Positions 49,101 to 52,690 of a stretch of 64,000 nucleotides of DNA are shown here, piece after piece. The DNA lies in NCBI GenBank assembly GCA_012845835.1, contig JABAKD010000029.1:1742970-1806969 (forward strand), written 5' to 3'. Source of the DNA: Undaria pinnatifida. Taxonomy: Eukaryota; Sar; Phaeophyceae; Laminariales; Alariaceae. Each line of letters begins with the position of its first letter. The stretch's first letter is position 1. The translations under genes were made by a program, and so were the position numbers. The notes beneath the pieces were generated by a model that saw nothing but the letters and a program-made list of their open reading frames with translations, searched no databases and was not told the origin of the DNA.

Positions 49101-50767
49101 CACCGTAGTCCCCATTAGGTTGGATGAAAACCCGTGCTTGTCTTCAACACGAGCTCTCTTAAACCGTAGCCCCCCATTAGTTTGGATTAAAACCCGTGCT
49201 TGTCTTCAAATGCGCTTTCTTAAACCGTAGCCCCCATTAGGTTGATATAACCCCCGTGCATGTCGTCAATATGAGCTTTTTAAAACCGTCGCCCCCGATA
49301 GGTTGAGTTAAAACCCGTGCTTGTCTTATAATGAGCTTTACACCAAAGCCCCTATTTCGCGTAATTAATTTGACAGCTGGAAGCGGGCGAGGAGCCCGGT
49401 TGCGGGGAGATAAATGACACGGTTCCAGCTCCAGGGATTGGTTGTTGGCGCTGGTGTCTCGGACACAAAAAGCTTGGAAGGGTTCGCGCTTAAAGTGATG
49501 CCACGAAATTATCGCGCCATATATATGCTTCGCGTGCACCTAGATGGTTCGCTCGCCACTCCCGCCCCTTAAACACACCTGGTAAATATATACCTGGTAT
49601 TCACACTCCTATTCATACCATAGGTGGTAGCCGGCGAGAAGCGCGGTTGCGGGGAGGTGATTTTGTGTTTTTCGTTGTTGACCTTGATTTTTTTTTTCCT
49701 GCCCCTCTCTCGCCCTCTAATGTACCCCCAACCCCCGTAAAATCATGCCTGTTGCCTGGTGTACAAACTCCAAACGTGATATATATATGATAGGTGGAAG
49801 CGGGCGAGGAGCGCGGTTGCGGGGAGATTCATTAACGGTTTCAGCTCAAGGGATTGGTTGTTGGCGCTGGTGTATCGGACCAAATCTTGGAGCGTTGGCG
49901 TCGCCGGCACGTCAAGAGTGGAGGGCTGTGGCGTGGAAAACCTTGACCTTAGGTGAGAGTGATGTTGGAGGCGTGCTTTTTTTGTTGTTCTATGTATATT
50001 AATTCGTGTTGTTTGTGCTGCCTTTTGTACGTTGGTTTTTGTTTGTCGATTTTTGTACCTGTAGTTTTTGTATTGTGGGAAGGAGAAAAGGCGGGGGGAG
50101 GGGGGAGGGGGATTACTCGTTTCATGCATCGCCGTAGTCTTAAGACCATAGATCTTGGCATCCCTACAATACCGGAACGAAGCACGTCAGGGGGGTTGCT
50201 GCTTTTTGTACGTGCTTTTTTGTTGTGTTGGAGTGAAGCGAGGAGGGCGGGGGGGTGAAGTAGTCGACACGTTGAGAGTTGACAACTACGGCGTGGAAAA
50301 CCCTGACTTCAGGTGAGACCGCTGCTGGAGGCGTTTTTGTGGGGGGAGTTGTACTGCGCTTTGTTTCGTGTAGTGTTGGTAATGGTGGAGGGGGGGCGGG
50401 GGGCGGGGGGGGGTTACGATGAGCGAGCGAACAGCATCACCGGTAGACTACGGGTAGACAACCCCGTACAAGCATGTACAAAAATACAGTACCTGGTACA
50501 CAGTACCACAGCACCAGAGCATGCGCGAGCATCACGCTGCTTGCAAAGACAAGTTTCGTCGAAGTTATCGGTCTCCTAGCTCAAGCGTCTTTTGTACTTT
50601 TTTTTAAAGCTCAATTGTCTTCCTGCCTTCCCCTGCTTTTCCGCTGTCTACCCCGGCCCGTCCCTGTTTTTGCGAAATTTATCCTTGTCAGCGGTTTGGT
50701 CACGTGGCACCTGAGCTACTCGCGCATCTTGCCAACCGTCATGGCCATGTTGCGGTTGGAAGAGTGA
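19179..50767 (+). CDS. DUF726 / TMCO4-like alpha/beta-hydrolase gene, 13 exons (locus overview)
   Basis: Putative membrane-associated serine hydrolase of the DUF726 family (human TMCO4, yeast Mil1, plant homologues). Yeast Mil1 has been linked to the clathrin adaptor AP-1; substrates are not known. Thirteen exons join with matching phase to 3,732 nt including TGA: 1,243 residues counted from 19,188, or 1,246 from the ATG at 19,179. The usual family length is about 600-700; the excess is an N-terminal Gly/Ser-rich region and a 405-residue insertion. Candidate triad: Ser1125 in GFSMG, Asp1186 in RDWLL, His1225 in VTWHLSY. Family membership is near certain from block order; triad assignment and start are inferred. 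Introns 109-9,121 nt. No polyadenylation signal identified. Confidence 0.93.
19188..20432 (+). CDS. DUF726 gene, exon 1 of those seen (N-terminal region)
   Basis: 415 codons, phase 0, ending SWKQ before GTGGGC. Residues 1-120 are Ser/Pro/acidic. Residues ~170-350 are low complexity, Gly/Ser/Arg with a Gln/His run, built partly from GCGNTAGCG-like DNA also found in intron 2. The final ~70 residues are the start of the conserved domain: [20 protein letters not shown], then the hallmark [11 protein letters not shown] and [11 protein letters not shown]. The start at 19,188 follows TGCATCAG behind a pyrimidine tract, so it reads as an acceptor; an in-frame ATG lies at 19,179. An unrecognised intron within the low-complexity part is possible, although the frame is open throughout. 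Confidence 0.85.
20433..22886 (+). other. Intron 1 (2,454 nt): edge echoes, repeat I, GGGTC foldback
   Basis: From 20,440 to ~21,545 the intron is G/A-rich and carries degenerate copies of exon 1's 3' end with the splice junction (see separate entry). Repeat I at ~21,590-21,870. TTAGGGTTAG at 21,558-21,577 is a short telomere-like stretch. Family H at ~22,285-22,355. A GGGTC-type foldback at ~22,525-22,690 pairs TCGCGGGTCGGGTCGGAGTC with a distal GACCC/GACTC-rich block. Donor GTGGGC, acceptor TTAG. Confidence 0.7.
20711..21440 (+). repeat. Echo copies of the exon 1 / intron 1 junction
   Basis: The junction GGGTTTCTTGGAAGCAG|GTG (20,416-20,435) recurs as GGGTTTCTTGGAAGCAGGTG at 20,711, as GGATTTATTGGAAGCTGGT at 21,332 and as ACGTTTCTTGGAAGCTGGTG near 21,414. 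Each is followed by a T-rich stretch and CTCCT/CCGGAAGAAGA, as after the true donor. They look like products of tandem duplication centred on the splice site. They lack the conserved coding sequence upstream, so they are not exons. Confidence 0.8.
22887..22958 (+). CDS. DUF726 gene, exon 2 (24 codons)
   Basis: 72 nt, phase 0 at both ends, between TGTTAG and GTGAATG. Encodes [17 protein letters not shown] and then RIPDGDQ: a short helix following SWKQ, where homologues have a helix with acidic and hydrophobic residues. Supported by position, phase and both splice sites rather than strong conservation, so weaker than the downstream exons. Confidence 0.7.
22959..24826 (+). other. Intron 2 (1,868 nt), mostly a GCGATA satellite
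   Basis: The satellite occupies ~22,979-24,260 and returns briefly at 24,527-24,575. A family G fragment interrupts it at ~23,040-23,165 (GCTTGCAAAGATGAGTATCG). The stretch 24,290-24,520 has no recognised feature. A C-rich tract precedes the next acceptor (CCAAACAG). Confidence 0.7.
23198..24260 (+). repeat. GCGATA/GCGGTA hexamer satellite
   Basis: Over 1 kb of GCGATAGCGGTAGCGATAGC-type repeats, changing gradually to units with TATCCTTCGCGTTAGCGA and then to TATCGATTAGCGA. Long Ala/Val/Ile and Leu/Ser/Pro frames on both strands are artefacts. Similar GCGTTAGCG/GCGGTAGCG words occur inside coding exon 1 at ~19,862-20,110. Confidence 0.95.
24827..24862 (+). CDS. DUF726 gene, exon 3 (36-nt microexon)
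   Basis: 12 codons, [12 protein letters not shown], phase 0 at both ends, between AAACAG and GTAAGAGG. It supplies the basic/aromatic residues (GRYWK) that homologues place directly before the first Gly-rich membrane segment, and it joins to exon 4 to give [13 protein letters not shown]. Short, so evidence rests on phase, sites and fit to the family pattern. Confidence 0.75.
24863..26209 (+). other. Intron 3 (1,347 nt) with a 23-bp minisatellite
   Basis: AGGAATATG/TGTAGGA-like short repeats at 24,955-25,110. A 23-bp minisatellite at 25,440-25,745 with degenerate units to ~25,935. Otherwise no recognised feature. Donor GTAAGA, acceptor TATCAG. Confidence 0.7.
25440..25935 (+). repeat. 23-bp minisatellite in intron 3
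   Basis: Unit TTTTACCCTCGGGTATGTGT plus AGG, about 13 near-regular copies to 25,745, then diverged copies that keep ACCCTCGGGTA or CCCTCAGGTAT. Each unit contains the near-palindrome TACCCTCGGGTA. Confidence 0.9.
26210..26301 (+). CDS. DUF726 gene, exon 4 (Gly-rich membrane segment)
   Basis: 30 codons plus 2 nt, between CTATCAG and GTACGTTC. Encodes [20 protein letters not shown] followed by [11 protein letters not shown], a good match to the family's hydrophobic Gly-rich segment in which GGG and GG-AAP are conserved. Likely one membrane-embedded helix pair. Phase 0 in, phase 2 out, completed by the first G of exon 5. Confidence 0.93.
26640..27290 (+). repeat. Family G element(s), sense
   Basis: Two successive blocks share CGCGCGATCGGAGTATCACG, CACAGCTT-CAAAGATGAG, TTTCGAC-AAATCTTCGATC and TCACAGCTGGAGTG; between them lie AACATCACCCTGTTGACCCT and GGGGAGTCGCCGACCTA. 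The same order is found antisense at 32,590-32,990 and 34,380-34,800 and sense at 60,790-61,640. Shorter pieces occur at 33,040, 33,440, 45,640, 50,530, 59,610 and 63,690. Non-coding; class unknown. Confidence 0.75.
27493..27830 (+). repeat. Degenerate SINE A
   Basis: GTGGGTTCAAAATCCTCCCA (B-box-like), AGTGCATACTCAC, GAAAATCGACGAGCA, CTGAACCCTA and GCGCGATAAAAATGAAGGCA follow SINE A order with many changes. The head before the B box is not clear. Confidence 0.55.
28334..28712. mobile_element. Foldback element of family F, copy 2 (right end missing)
   Basis: Nearly identical to 937-1,315 over about 380 bp, including the GT run, TTCACATTAAACCGTTCTTC and the CAAAAACAAAAAC tract. It diverges before the right TIR, so one terminus is lost or replaced. 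Confidence 0.75.
29640..30060 (+). repeat. Dispersed repeat M, copy 2 (no MITE insertion)
   Basis: Uninterrupted equivalent of 1-905: TTCATTCGGGGGGGGCGGAG, CAAAAGCGGCAGTAG, TAATGCCGGTATCTTCTTCC and TGTGTTCTCGTACCC. It gives the pre-insertion order for the MITE at 69. Confidence 0.6.
30220..30770. repeat. Family F pieces in mixed orientation
   Basis: An inverted terminus (GAATCAGCACGGACACTACT, GGGTAGAAAGAAGCGGGTTA) at 30,225-30,300, an internal unit like the 8.2 kb array at 30,310-30,530, then a sense terminus (CTTCACATCAAACCGTCCTT) at 30,660-30,760. Together they look like a rearranged or composite foldback. Confidence 0.6.
30805..31120 (+). repeat. SINE family A, full-length
   Basis: Begins CCGGTCGCCCCGGTGGCGTA; A-box-like GGTGGCGTATCAGG and B-box-like GAGTTCGAATCCCCC lie within the first ~90 bases. 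The body has TTGACTTGCGGAAAGCGCGA, AACACTCGATGAAAAATCGG, TGCGCGATAAAAATTGAAGG and GTGACCACGGCTTGTCCAGA, then an A-rich tail. Classic tRNA-derived SINE. Confidence 0.9.
31400..31620 (+). repeat. Tandem pair related to family F
   Basis: ACCACCTTGCGTGCGTGTTG and TTCACGTTGAACTGTTATTT are repeated ~67 bp later with few changes, followed by CGCCCGGTGTCCGTGCCGAA, ACCCTAGAGA and CTCTGTGGTGACAGACTACG as in family F. Confidence 0.55.
32266..32562 (+). repeat. SINE family A, full-length
   Basis: Same order as the copy at 30,805 with few changes: CCGGTCGCCCCGGTGGCGTA, GAGTTCGAGTCCCCCGGACT, GCGAGAGCGTGAGTTAGCAA and GGCTTGTCCAGAAGCTGGAA. It ends AAAAATATATACAA and abuts an antisense family G element. Confidence 0.9.
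32590..32990 (-). repeat. Family G element, antisense
   Basis: Reverse of the 26,640-27,290 order: CACTCCAGCTGTGAGATCGA, CATCTTTGCAAGCTGTG, GCGACTCTCCTTACAACTAC and AAACCCGTTTCTGAGG. Confidence 0.75.
33109..33420 (-). repeat. SINE family A, full-length, antisense
   Basis: T-run at 33,111-33,127 (the poly-A tail), reversed body (CTTTCCGCAAGTCAATTTGT), B box as GGGGCTCGAACTCACG, and the head ending CACCGGGGCGACCGG at 33,420. Confidence 0.9.
33554..33878. repeat. Large hairpin with protein-like arms
   Basis: Arms 33,554-33,700 and 33,732-33,878 are inverted copies with ~85-90% identity by eye and a ~31-nt spacer. Both carry GACTGACGGGGATGACGCGG or its near-twin, plus ACCTACTTTGAGGCTGCTGG and GTCAGCTATGTTGCT. 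The frame reads [20 protein letters not shown] on either arm. Probably a duplicated, inverted gene or element fragment. No confident protein family, although an LTDGD block occurs in some methyltransferases. Confidence 0.75.
34380..34800 (-). repeat. Family G element, antisense, copy in intron 4
   Basis: CACTCCAGCTGTGAGATCGA, AACTCATCTTCGCAAGCTGT, CCTTGCAACTACAGTGTAGC and AAACCCGTTTTTGAGGGGGA in the antisense order, then AACCAGTGAGGAGAGGGCAT. Confidence 0.75.
35423..35654 (+). CDS. DUF726 gene, exon 5 (Ala/Gly membrane region, GYKM block)
   Basis: 1 nt plus 77 codons between TTCCAG and GTGAGG. It starts [20 protein letters not shown], passes through a long Ala/Thr/Ser run, and ends [23 protein letters not shown]. 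The AGAG-GYKM-RR block just before the hydrolase core is diagnostic for the family. The Ala-rich part is probably membrane-inserted, with expansion by GCN codon slippage. Confidence 0.95.
35655..35763 (+). other. Intron 5 (109 nt)
   Basis: The only short intron of the gene. Donor GTGAGG, acceptor GCGCAG, T-rich. Phase 0. No inserted repeat. Confidence 0.9.
35764..35903 (+). CDS. DUF726 gene, exon 6 (first strands of the hydrolase fold)
   Basis: 46 codons plus 2 nt between GCGCAG and [15 protein letters not shown] corresponds to the family's conserved EF-F-PL strand. [19 protein letters not shown] corresponds to the strand and turn usually ending in a G-W motif (oxyanion-side loop in alpha/beta hydrolases; role inferred). 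Confidence 0.96.
35904..37123 (+). other. Intron 6 (1,220 nt)
   Basis: Contains two clusters of ATAGATCATATAGATC-type self-complementary words (35,955-36,060; 36,345-36,412), an A-run, a GTTGCGGTC/TCGGTTCTGT patch (36,435-36,600) and a short repeat I fragment (36,780-36,900). Donor GTGAGC, acceptor TTGATAG. No coding segment recognised. Confidence 0.65.
37124..38339 (+). CDS. DUF726 gene, exon 7 (405-codon low-complexity insertion)
   Basis: 1 nt plus 405 codons, from TTGATAG to GTGAGC, phase 2 in and 0 out, exactly as the neighbours need. It begins RHVWGGVG, in keeping with the family's D-VW turn. It then runs through a Gly/Glu/Arg block made of GGAGGA repeats (~37,260-37,515), a short normal segment ([20 protein letters not shown]), a 13-unit-like NGTVS repeat (37,653-37,860), a Ser-rich and Gly-rich stretch and an Ala run, and ends EMEGSWE. 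Homologues have only a short loop here. Hidden introns within the repeats cannot be ruled out. The Pro-rich minus-strand frame is its shadow. Confidence 0.78.
38386..38660 (+). repeat. ~40-bp minisatellite at the start of intron 7
   Basis: Units of AGTGCCGGTTGAATAGTGCA plus ACTGCTCTCTAT, about seven copies with drift. It begins only ~46 nt after the exon 7 donor, which continues the pattern of tandem arrays seeded at exon edges; here the unit itself is not exon-derived. Confidence 0.85.
39080..39290. repeat. GGGTC foldback element
   Basis: TTTTCACGGGTCGGGTCACT and GGTGATCCGACCCGACCCGT are opposed, followed by a CCCGACCCGACCCGACCCGA run. The same layout with CACGGGTCGGGTC ends appears at 22,525, 40,485, 42,425, 51,185 and 57,820. 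Confidence 0.75.
39876..40200 (+). repeat. SINE family A, full-length
   Basis: CCGGTCGCCCCGGTGGCGCA, GAGTTCGAATCCCCCCGAGT, GACTTGCGGAAAGCGCGAGA and AATGATAAAAATTGAAGGCA, then an A-rich tail (GAAAAAGAAGAAATGAGAAA). Slightly diverged from the intron 4 copies. Confidence 0.88.
40520..40720. repeat. (GACCC)n array within a GGGTC element
   Basis: About 18 consecutive CGACC units between CACGGGTCAGG on the left and CCGCGGGTCGGGTCATG on the right. Confidence 0.9.
40984..41290 (+). repeat. SINE family A, near full-length
   Basis: TCGCCCCGGTGGCGTATCAG, GAGGTCGAGCCCCGCCGAGT (B box with a G for T change), GCGCGATAAATATTGAAGGG and a long A tail to 41,287. The tail runs straight into a 3 x 43-bp tandem repeat. 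Confidence 0.88.
41288..41410 (+). repeat. 3 x 43-bp tandem repeat
   Basis: GTCGGCGACTGGCTAGTAAA plus CGTATTGTTATAATATGAGA is present three times with only a few changes in the last. It is the same sequence found once, reversed, at 40,955-40,985 (TTATAAGAATACGTTTACTG), so the SINE at 40,984 lies between inverted copies. Confidence 0.85.
42425..42640. repeat. GGGTC foldback element in intron 7
   Basis: TTTTCACGGGTCGGATAAGG, then GGTTCGGGTCGGGTCATGGT opposed by a (GACCC)n run and ACCCGCGGGTCCAG. Same family as 39,080. Confidence 0.75.
42890..43010 (+). repeat. SINE A tail remnant
   Basis: GGGAATACTGAAAAACAGAA, CCCTACGCGCAATAAAAATG, GAGGCGTGTACCGGGGGGGA and CGTCACCACATGC match the distal SINE A body. 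No head. Confidence 0.5.
43710..43843 (+). CDS. DUF726 gene, exon 8 (LVWES block)
   Basis: 44 codons plus 2 nt between GGAACAG and [26 protein letters not shown] followed by [20 protein letters not shown]. The family has W--L then a strand L-WES/L-WE and a helix. The strong match to this block fixes strand and frame. Confidence 0.96.
43995..44120 (+). repeat. SINE family B body fragment
   Basis: GCGATGCGGGTCGACGAGGG, TCTTCTCGCGATGAAAACGA and AGGCGCGTACCGTAAGGGAA match the middle of SINE B (13,905-14,258, reversed). No tRNA-like head. Confidence 0.6.
44360..45128 (+). repeat. Six tandem echoes of the intron 8 / exon 9 junction
   Basis: Exon 9 starts with GGGCTGTGAACGAGGCCCTT. Decayed copies begin near 44,388 (GCTGTAAACGAAGCC), 44,518, 44,645, 44,769, 44,909 (GCTGTGAACGACTCC) and 45,024 (TCCGTAAACGAGGCC), spacing ~106-140 bp. 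Each is preceded by a T-rich intron-end-like stretch and followed by CACGCCGT-CAAGCAA and a C-run. They duplicate about 15 codons of exon plus intron end. Most have frameshifts or poor acceptors, so they are unlikely to be used. Confidence 0.88.
45129..45222 (+). CDS. DUF726 gene, exon 9 (hydrophobic helix)
   Basis: 1 nt plus 31 codons between GATAAG and [26 protein letters not shown] then [12 protein letters not shown]: the family's hydrophobic helix before the D-PW motif, a possible membrane-associated segment. The acceptor AAG is weaker than the usual CAG, but phase requires it. Confidence 0.93.
45223..45778 (+). other. Intron 9 (556 nt)
   Basis: GCCGGCACT/CAGCACTCT-rich middle (45,290-45,420), TACCTGGTA at 45,522 and 45,578, and a family G fragment (45,625-45,715). 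Donor GTGAGC, acceptor AATCAG. Confidence 0.7.
45779..45904 (+). CDS. DUF726 gene, exon 10 (DDPWG and nucleophile elbow GFSMG)
   Basis: 42 codons, phase 0 both ends. [20 protein letters not shown] leads to [19 protein letters not shown] is the G-x-S-x-G elbow; its Ser (residue 1125 of the joined protein) is the predicted nucleophile. The elbow lies immediately after a VTL strand, as in all alpha/beta hydrolases. Homologues usually have Leu at the variable position and Arg after Ala. Confidence 0.98.
45905..48042 (+). other. Intron 10 (2,138 nt)
   Basis: Tandem ~73-bp repeat at 46,120-46,285 (ACCGGTACGTG, GCCAA-GGAACGCGT, AGACACCA-AAGTCT). TACACCTGCCCACCATGT twice (46,426, 46,520). CACTCGCGCGAGTGACC palindromic words at 46,603, 47,253 and, partly, 47,108. 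Repeat J at 47,610-47,905 directly before a C-rich intron end. Donor GTAAGT, acceptor GTGCAG. The rest is unassigned. Confidence 0.65.
47610..47930 (+). repeat. Repeat J with a ~104-bp tandem duplication
   Basis: AACACCTCACGGCGCTTCGC, GCCTGGTTGGTGAAAACCCG and GTCCCGGCAT, then GGGATGCGAGGGTCTATGGT through GTATAGCCTTGGCCTTGAGA, present twice (47,710 and 47,814). A single related copy lies at 51,785-51,950. Confidence 0.85.
48043..48152 (+). CDS. DUF726 gene, exon 11 (post-elbow helix and GTPVG strand)
   Basis: 36 codons plus 2 nt between GTGCAG and [26 protein letters not shown] then [16 protein letters not shown]. Matches the helix after the elbow and the conserved strand ending L-GAP/GTP. 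The donor GTGCGT starts a (GTGC)n-like run. Confidence 0.97.
48930..49350 (+). repeat. ~70-bp tandem array in intron 11
   Basis: AAACCCGTGCTTGTCTTAAA, ATGAGCTTTCTTAAACCGTA and GCCCCCATTAGGTTGA recur about six times with drift, ending just before the first exon 12 echo. Confidence 0.85.
49379..49500 (+). pseudogene. Decayed upstream copy of exon 12
   Basis: After GACAGC it reads TGGAAGCGGGCGAGGAGCCC and TTGGTTGTTGGCGCTGGTGT, matching exon 12 from its first codon (WKRARS-VAGR) for ~105 nt. An in-frame TAA at 49,412-49,414 replaces the sequence after AGR. An acceptor-like CAG is kept; no usable donor at the equivalent end. Confidence 0.85.
49619..49658 (+). pseudogene. Second, shorter decayed copy of the exon 12 start
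   Basis: ATAGGTGGTAGCCGGCGAGA then AGCGCGGTTGCGGGGAG matches the intron 11 end plus the first ~35 nt of exon 12, including the ATAG acceptor. It then leaves the exon sequence at a GTGA, which looks donor-like. Confidence 0.75.
49794..49952 (+). CDS. DUF726 gene, exon 12 (AGRFINGF and RDWLL blocks)
   Basis: 1 nt plus 52 codons plus 2 nt between TGATAG and [26 protein letters not shown] then [10 protein letters not shown] and GCGVENLDL. The A-GR-IN-Y/F---DW pattern is a family signature. The Asp (residue 1186) of RDW follows a strand in the position of the acidic member of an alpha/beta-hydrolase triad (inference). The G-ENLD end matches the usual VENVDL. Confidence 0.97.
49953..50691 (+). other. 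Intron 12 (739 nt)
   Basis: Echo of the exon 12 3' end at 50,258-50,311; G-rich patches; TACCTGGTA at 50,490; a family G fragment at 50,530-50,590; a pyrimidine-rich end. Donor GTGAGA, acceptor TGTCAG. Confidence 0.75.
50258..50330 (+). pseudogene. Decayed downstream copy of the exon 12 end
   Basis: GTCGACACGTTGAGAGTTGA then GGCGTGGAAAACCCTGACTT and CAG|GTGAGA parallels exon 12's GTCGCCGGCACGTCAAGAGT, GGCGTGGAAAACCTTGACCT and TAG|GTGAGA. The sequence after the donor (GCTGGAGGCGTTTTTG) also matches intron 12's start. It reads GVENPDF in place of GVENLDL. Confidence 0.85.
50692..50767 (+). CDS. DUF726 gene, exon 13 (C-terminal His block, stop)
   Basis: 1 nt plus 24 codons plus [23 protein letters not shown] then LRLEE. 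Matches the family's last block, usually V-GH--Y followed by a helix. His1225 is the predicted catalytic base. The residue before it is Trp instead of the usual Gly. The last codons fall in the first unit of a minisatellite that continues past the stop. Confidence 0.93.
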
Positions 50768-50945
50768 GACGGTTATGGCCATGTTGCGGTTGGGAAGAGA
50801 CTGAAAGTGGTGGCAATGTTGCGGTTGAAAGAGTCAAACGGTTACGGCCATGTTGCGGTTGGAAGGGATGAAACGGGTGGCCATGTTGCGGTTGGTACGA
50901 GAGTGAAACGGGTGGCCATGTTACGGTTGGAAGAGTGTAACCGAT
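50741..50945 (+). repeat. 33-37-bp minisatellite starting in the last exon
   Basis: The unit ATGGCCATGTTGCGGTTGGA plus AGAGTGAGACGG begins at 50,741 inside the coding sequence (MAMLRLEE-stop). About five more copies follow at 50,776, 50,813, 50,846, 50,878 and 50,914. It is the probable 3' UTR or flank, derived by duplication of the coding end. Confidence 0.92.
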
Positions 50946-52435
50946 GAAATTTGCCGCGACCTCAGATAGAACACATTCGCCCTGGATGCTCCCTCTCATC
51001 TCTCTGTTTTTCGAGTATACTTCTTTGTTTTGAGGGCAAGGCAGGGGGTGGGGTGCCGGTACCGCGCCTCGGAAACCCAACGCGCGCGCTGTTTCTGTTT
51101 TTTCTTGCATGATGTTTTCAGTTGGGTGTGTTGTACGAGGTACGAGGGCATTTCGGGATGGGCCCACTCCTGAAAACCATTTTTTTTCAACGGGTCATGA
51201 TCCGGCTCGGGGATCGGGTCTGAAGGTATTTAAAAAATCCGCGGGTCGAGTCGGGCCAGGTCAGGAGGTGTTGAAAATCTCACGCGTCGGGTCGGGCCGG
51301 GTCTCACCCTGGCTCGATCGGATCCGACCCGCCAGAAGAGGTCCAACCCGAGAAAAGCCCTGTCGAAAACAAAAAAATGTTCGGCGTGCTTTGTGCGCCG
51401 TGTCGTGTTGTGTTTTTTTTTCCCACTTGTTTGACCTTTGGATGTGGCCACGTGTGGAAGCGTTGTGGGCTTTTTCTTTTTTTGCTGTTGTTGCGGTTCT
51501 GTGCTATACGGTATGCTGGCCTAGCAGCGCAACGGCTTGCCACAGCACTTTTTTGGGGGGGGTAGCTGTTTTCGTGGTGTATAATACTTGTGAGTGTTTT
51601 TTTTTTGTAAGCGGTATGCGTTTCTAATGGTAGGCAATCTCCTTCACCTTGAGTCCCACCCTCCCACCCCTCACCCTAATGCCCGCACGCAGTACAGTAC
51701 GCACACGCAGCACAGCAGCAGTGTGCCAAAACTCCGCCTCATGAGCGGTTCTTAGTATCATAGCATCCCGCTTGCCCTTCGTGCGATTCGCCGAACGCCT
51801 CACGGCGCTTCGCCGCTTGATGCACGCAATGCCTGCCTGGTCGGTGAAACCCCGACGTGCACCGTCCCGGCATTTATTGTGGGGGTGCGAGGGTCTATGG
51901 TCTCGCGACTATGACCGTGCATAAAATGAGTACACCCCCCCCCTCCCCCCCCCCCAAACACCGCCGAAATTAGTGCAATGCCGGAAACGGTAGTGCTGGT
52001 TTCTGCTACCGTCTGACGGTATCCTATACGCGGTATAAAATAGTACTCTCAGGTACTGTACCTGGGTATCATTTGGGGGGGGGGGGCAGGTGTTATACCC
52101 GGGTATACCAGGTTGCTTTCAGAGTATGTACCCTCGTACTCTACACGAGTATGAACAAACGCCACCCTTTGTGACAGTCAAGAAAAAAAGGTTATGCGAT
52201 ATGCTTGGTATAGTGTAGCCGCGGGGCAAATTGTTTCTTGGGTTGGCGTTCCCGATATGGGTGTGACGTCATGCAAAGGAATTTTTGTGTTATACCGGCC
52301 TGTGCGCCTGATCCCGTTGATCTCGTGGGTCAATCAGTTAAAGCTGTTCGGTGATTGGGCATGTTTCGGTTGAGTTTTGCGCACTACTATTGATTATTAA
52401 TGTTAATACTACCATGATGGGTTGCCTTTTTTCGG
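50946..52435. other. 3' flank: GGGTC element, repeat J copy, unassigned sequence
   Basis: GGGTC-type foldback at ~51,185-51,360 (CAACGGGTCATGATCCGGCT, GTCGGGCCGGGTC, GATCCGACCCGCCAG). Repeat J at 51,785-51,950 (CGCCTCACGGCGCTTCGCCG, GGTGCGAGGGTCTATGGTCT). No AATAAA-type signal within ~350 nt of the stop. Other open frames here lack motifs. Confidence 0.5.
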
Positions 52436-52439
52436 ACCC

Positions 52440-52690
52440 TTTTGACCAGCTGCTTTTATTTTTAGCCCCTTTAAGAGTTTTGCCCACGTTTTTTGGGGGC
52501 CTTACTTGTATTTAGTGTGGGCTTTTTTGTTGTGGCAGTGGTGACAGTGACCACGGCCACAAGTTCCTACTCTAATTCCATGTAATTTCCCCAAAAAATT
52601 GTTTTTGTTGCAGTTCTTGAGCCTCTTAGCGCTGCACTCCCCAAATGGGGACAAAACACTTGGAATTAGACTAGGAAAAGCCATCGGGTT
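52440..52690. repeat. Family H foldback
   Basis: Left arm TTACTTGTATTTAGTGTGGG and right arm CCTACTCTAATTCCATGTAA, then a second inward/outward pair ending ACTTGGAATTAGACTAGG, around GACAGTGACCACGGCC. Confidence 0.55.

Larger units (their letters stand above)
48153..49793 (+). other. Intron 11 (1,641 nt)
   Basis: A 30-bp tandem duplication (CAATGGCCTTATTCGTATAC, twice at 48,260-48,320), a ~75-bp array (48,930-49,350), and two decayed copies of exon 12 (49,379-49,500; 49,619-49,658). 48,400-48,900 has ATTATTT/ATTTATT and TGATGT runs and a family H block, no coding. Donor GTGCGT, acceptor GATAG. Confidence 0.7.

Noticed and set aside
49379-49500. Using the upstream exon 12 copy as the real exon
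   Set aside because: It has an in-frame TAA after AGR and lacks a donor; the copy at 49,794-49,952 is intact.
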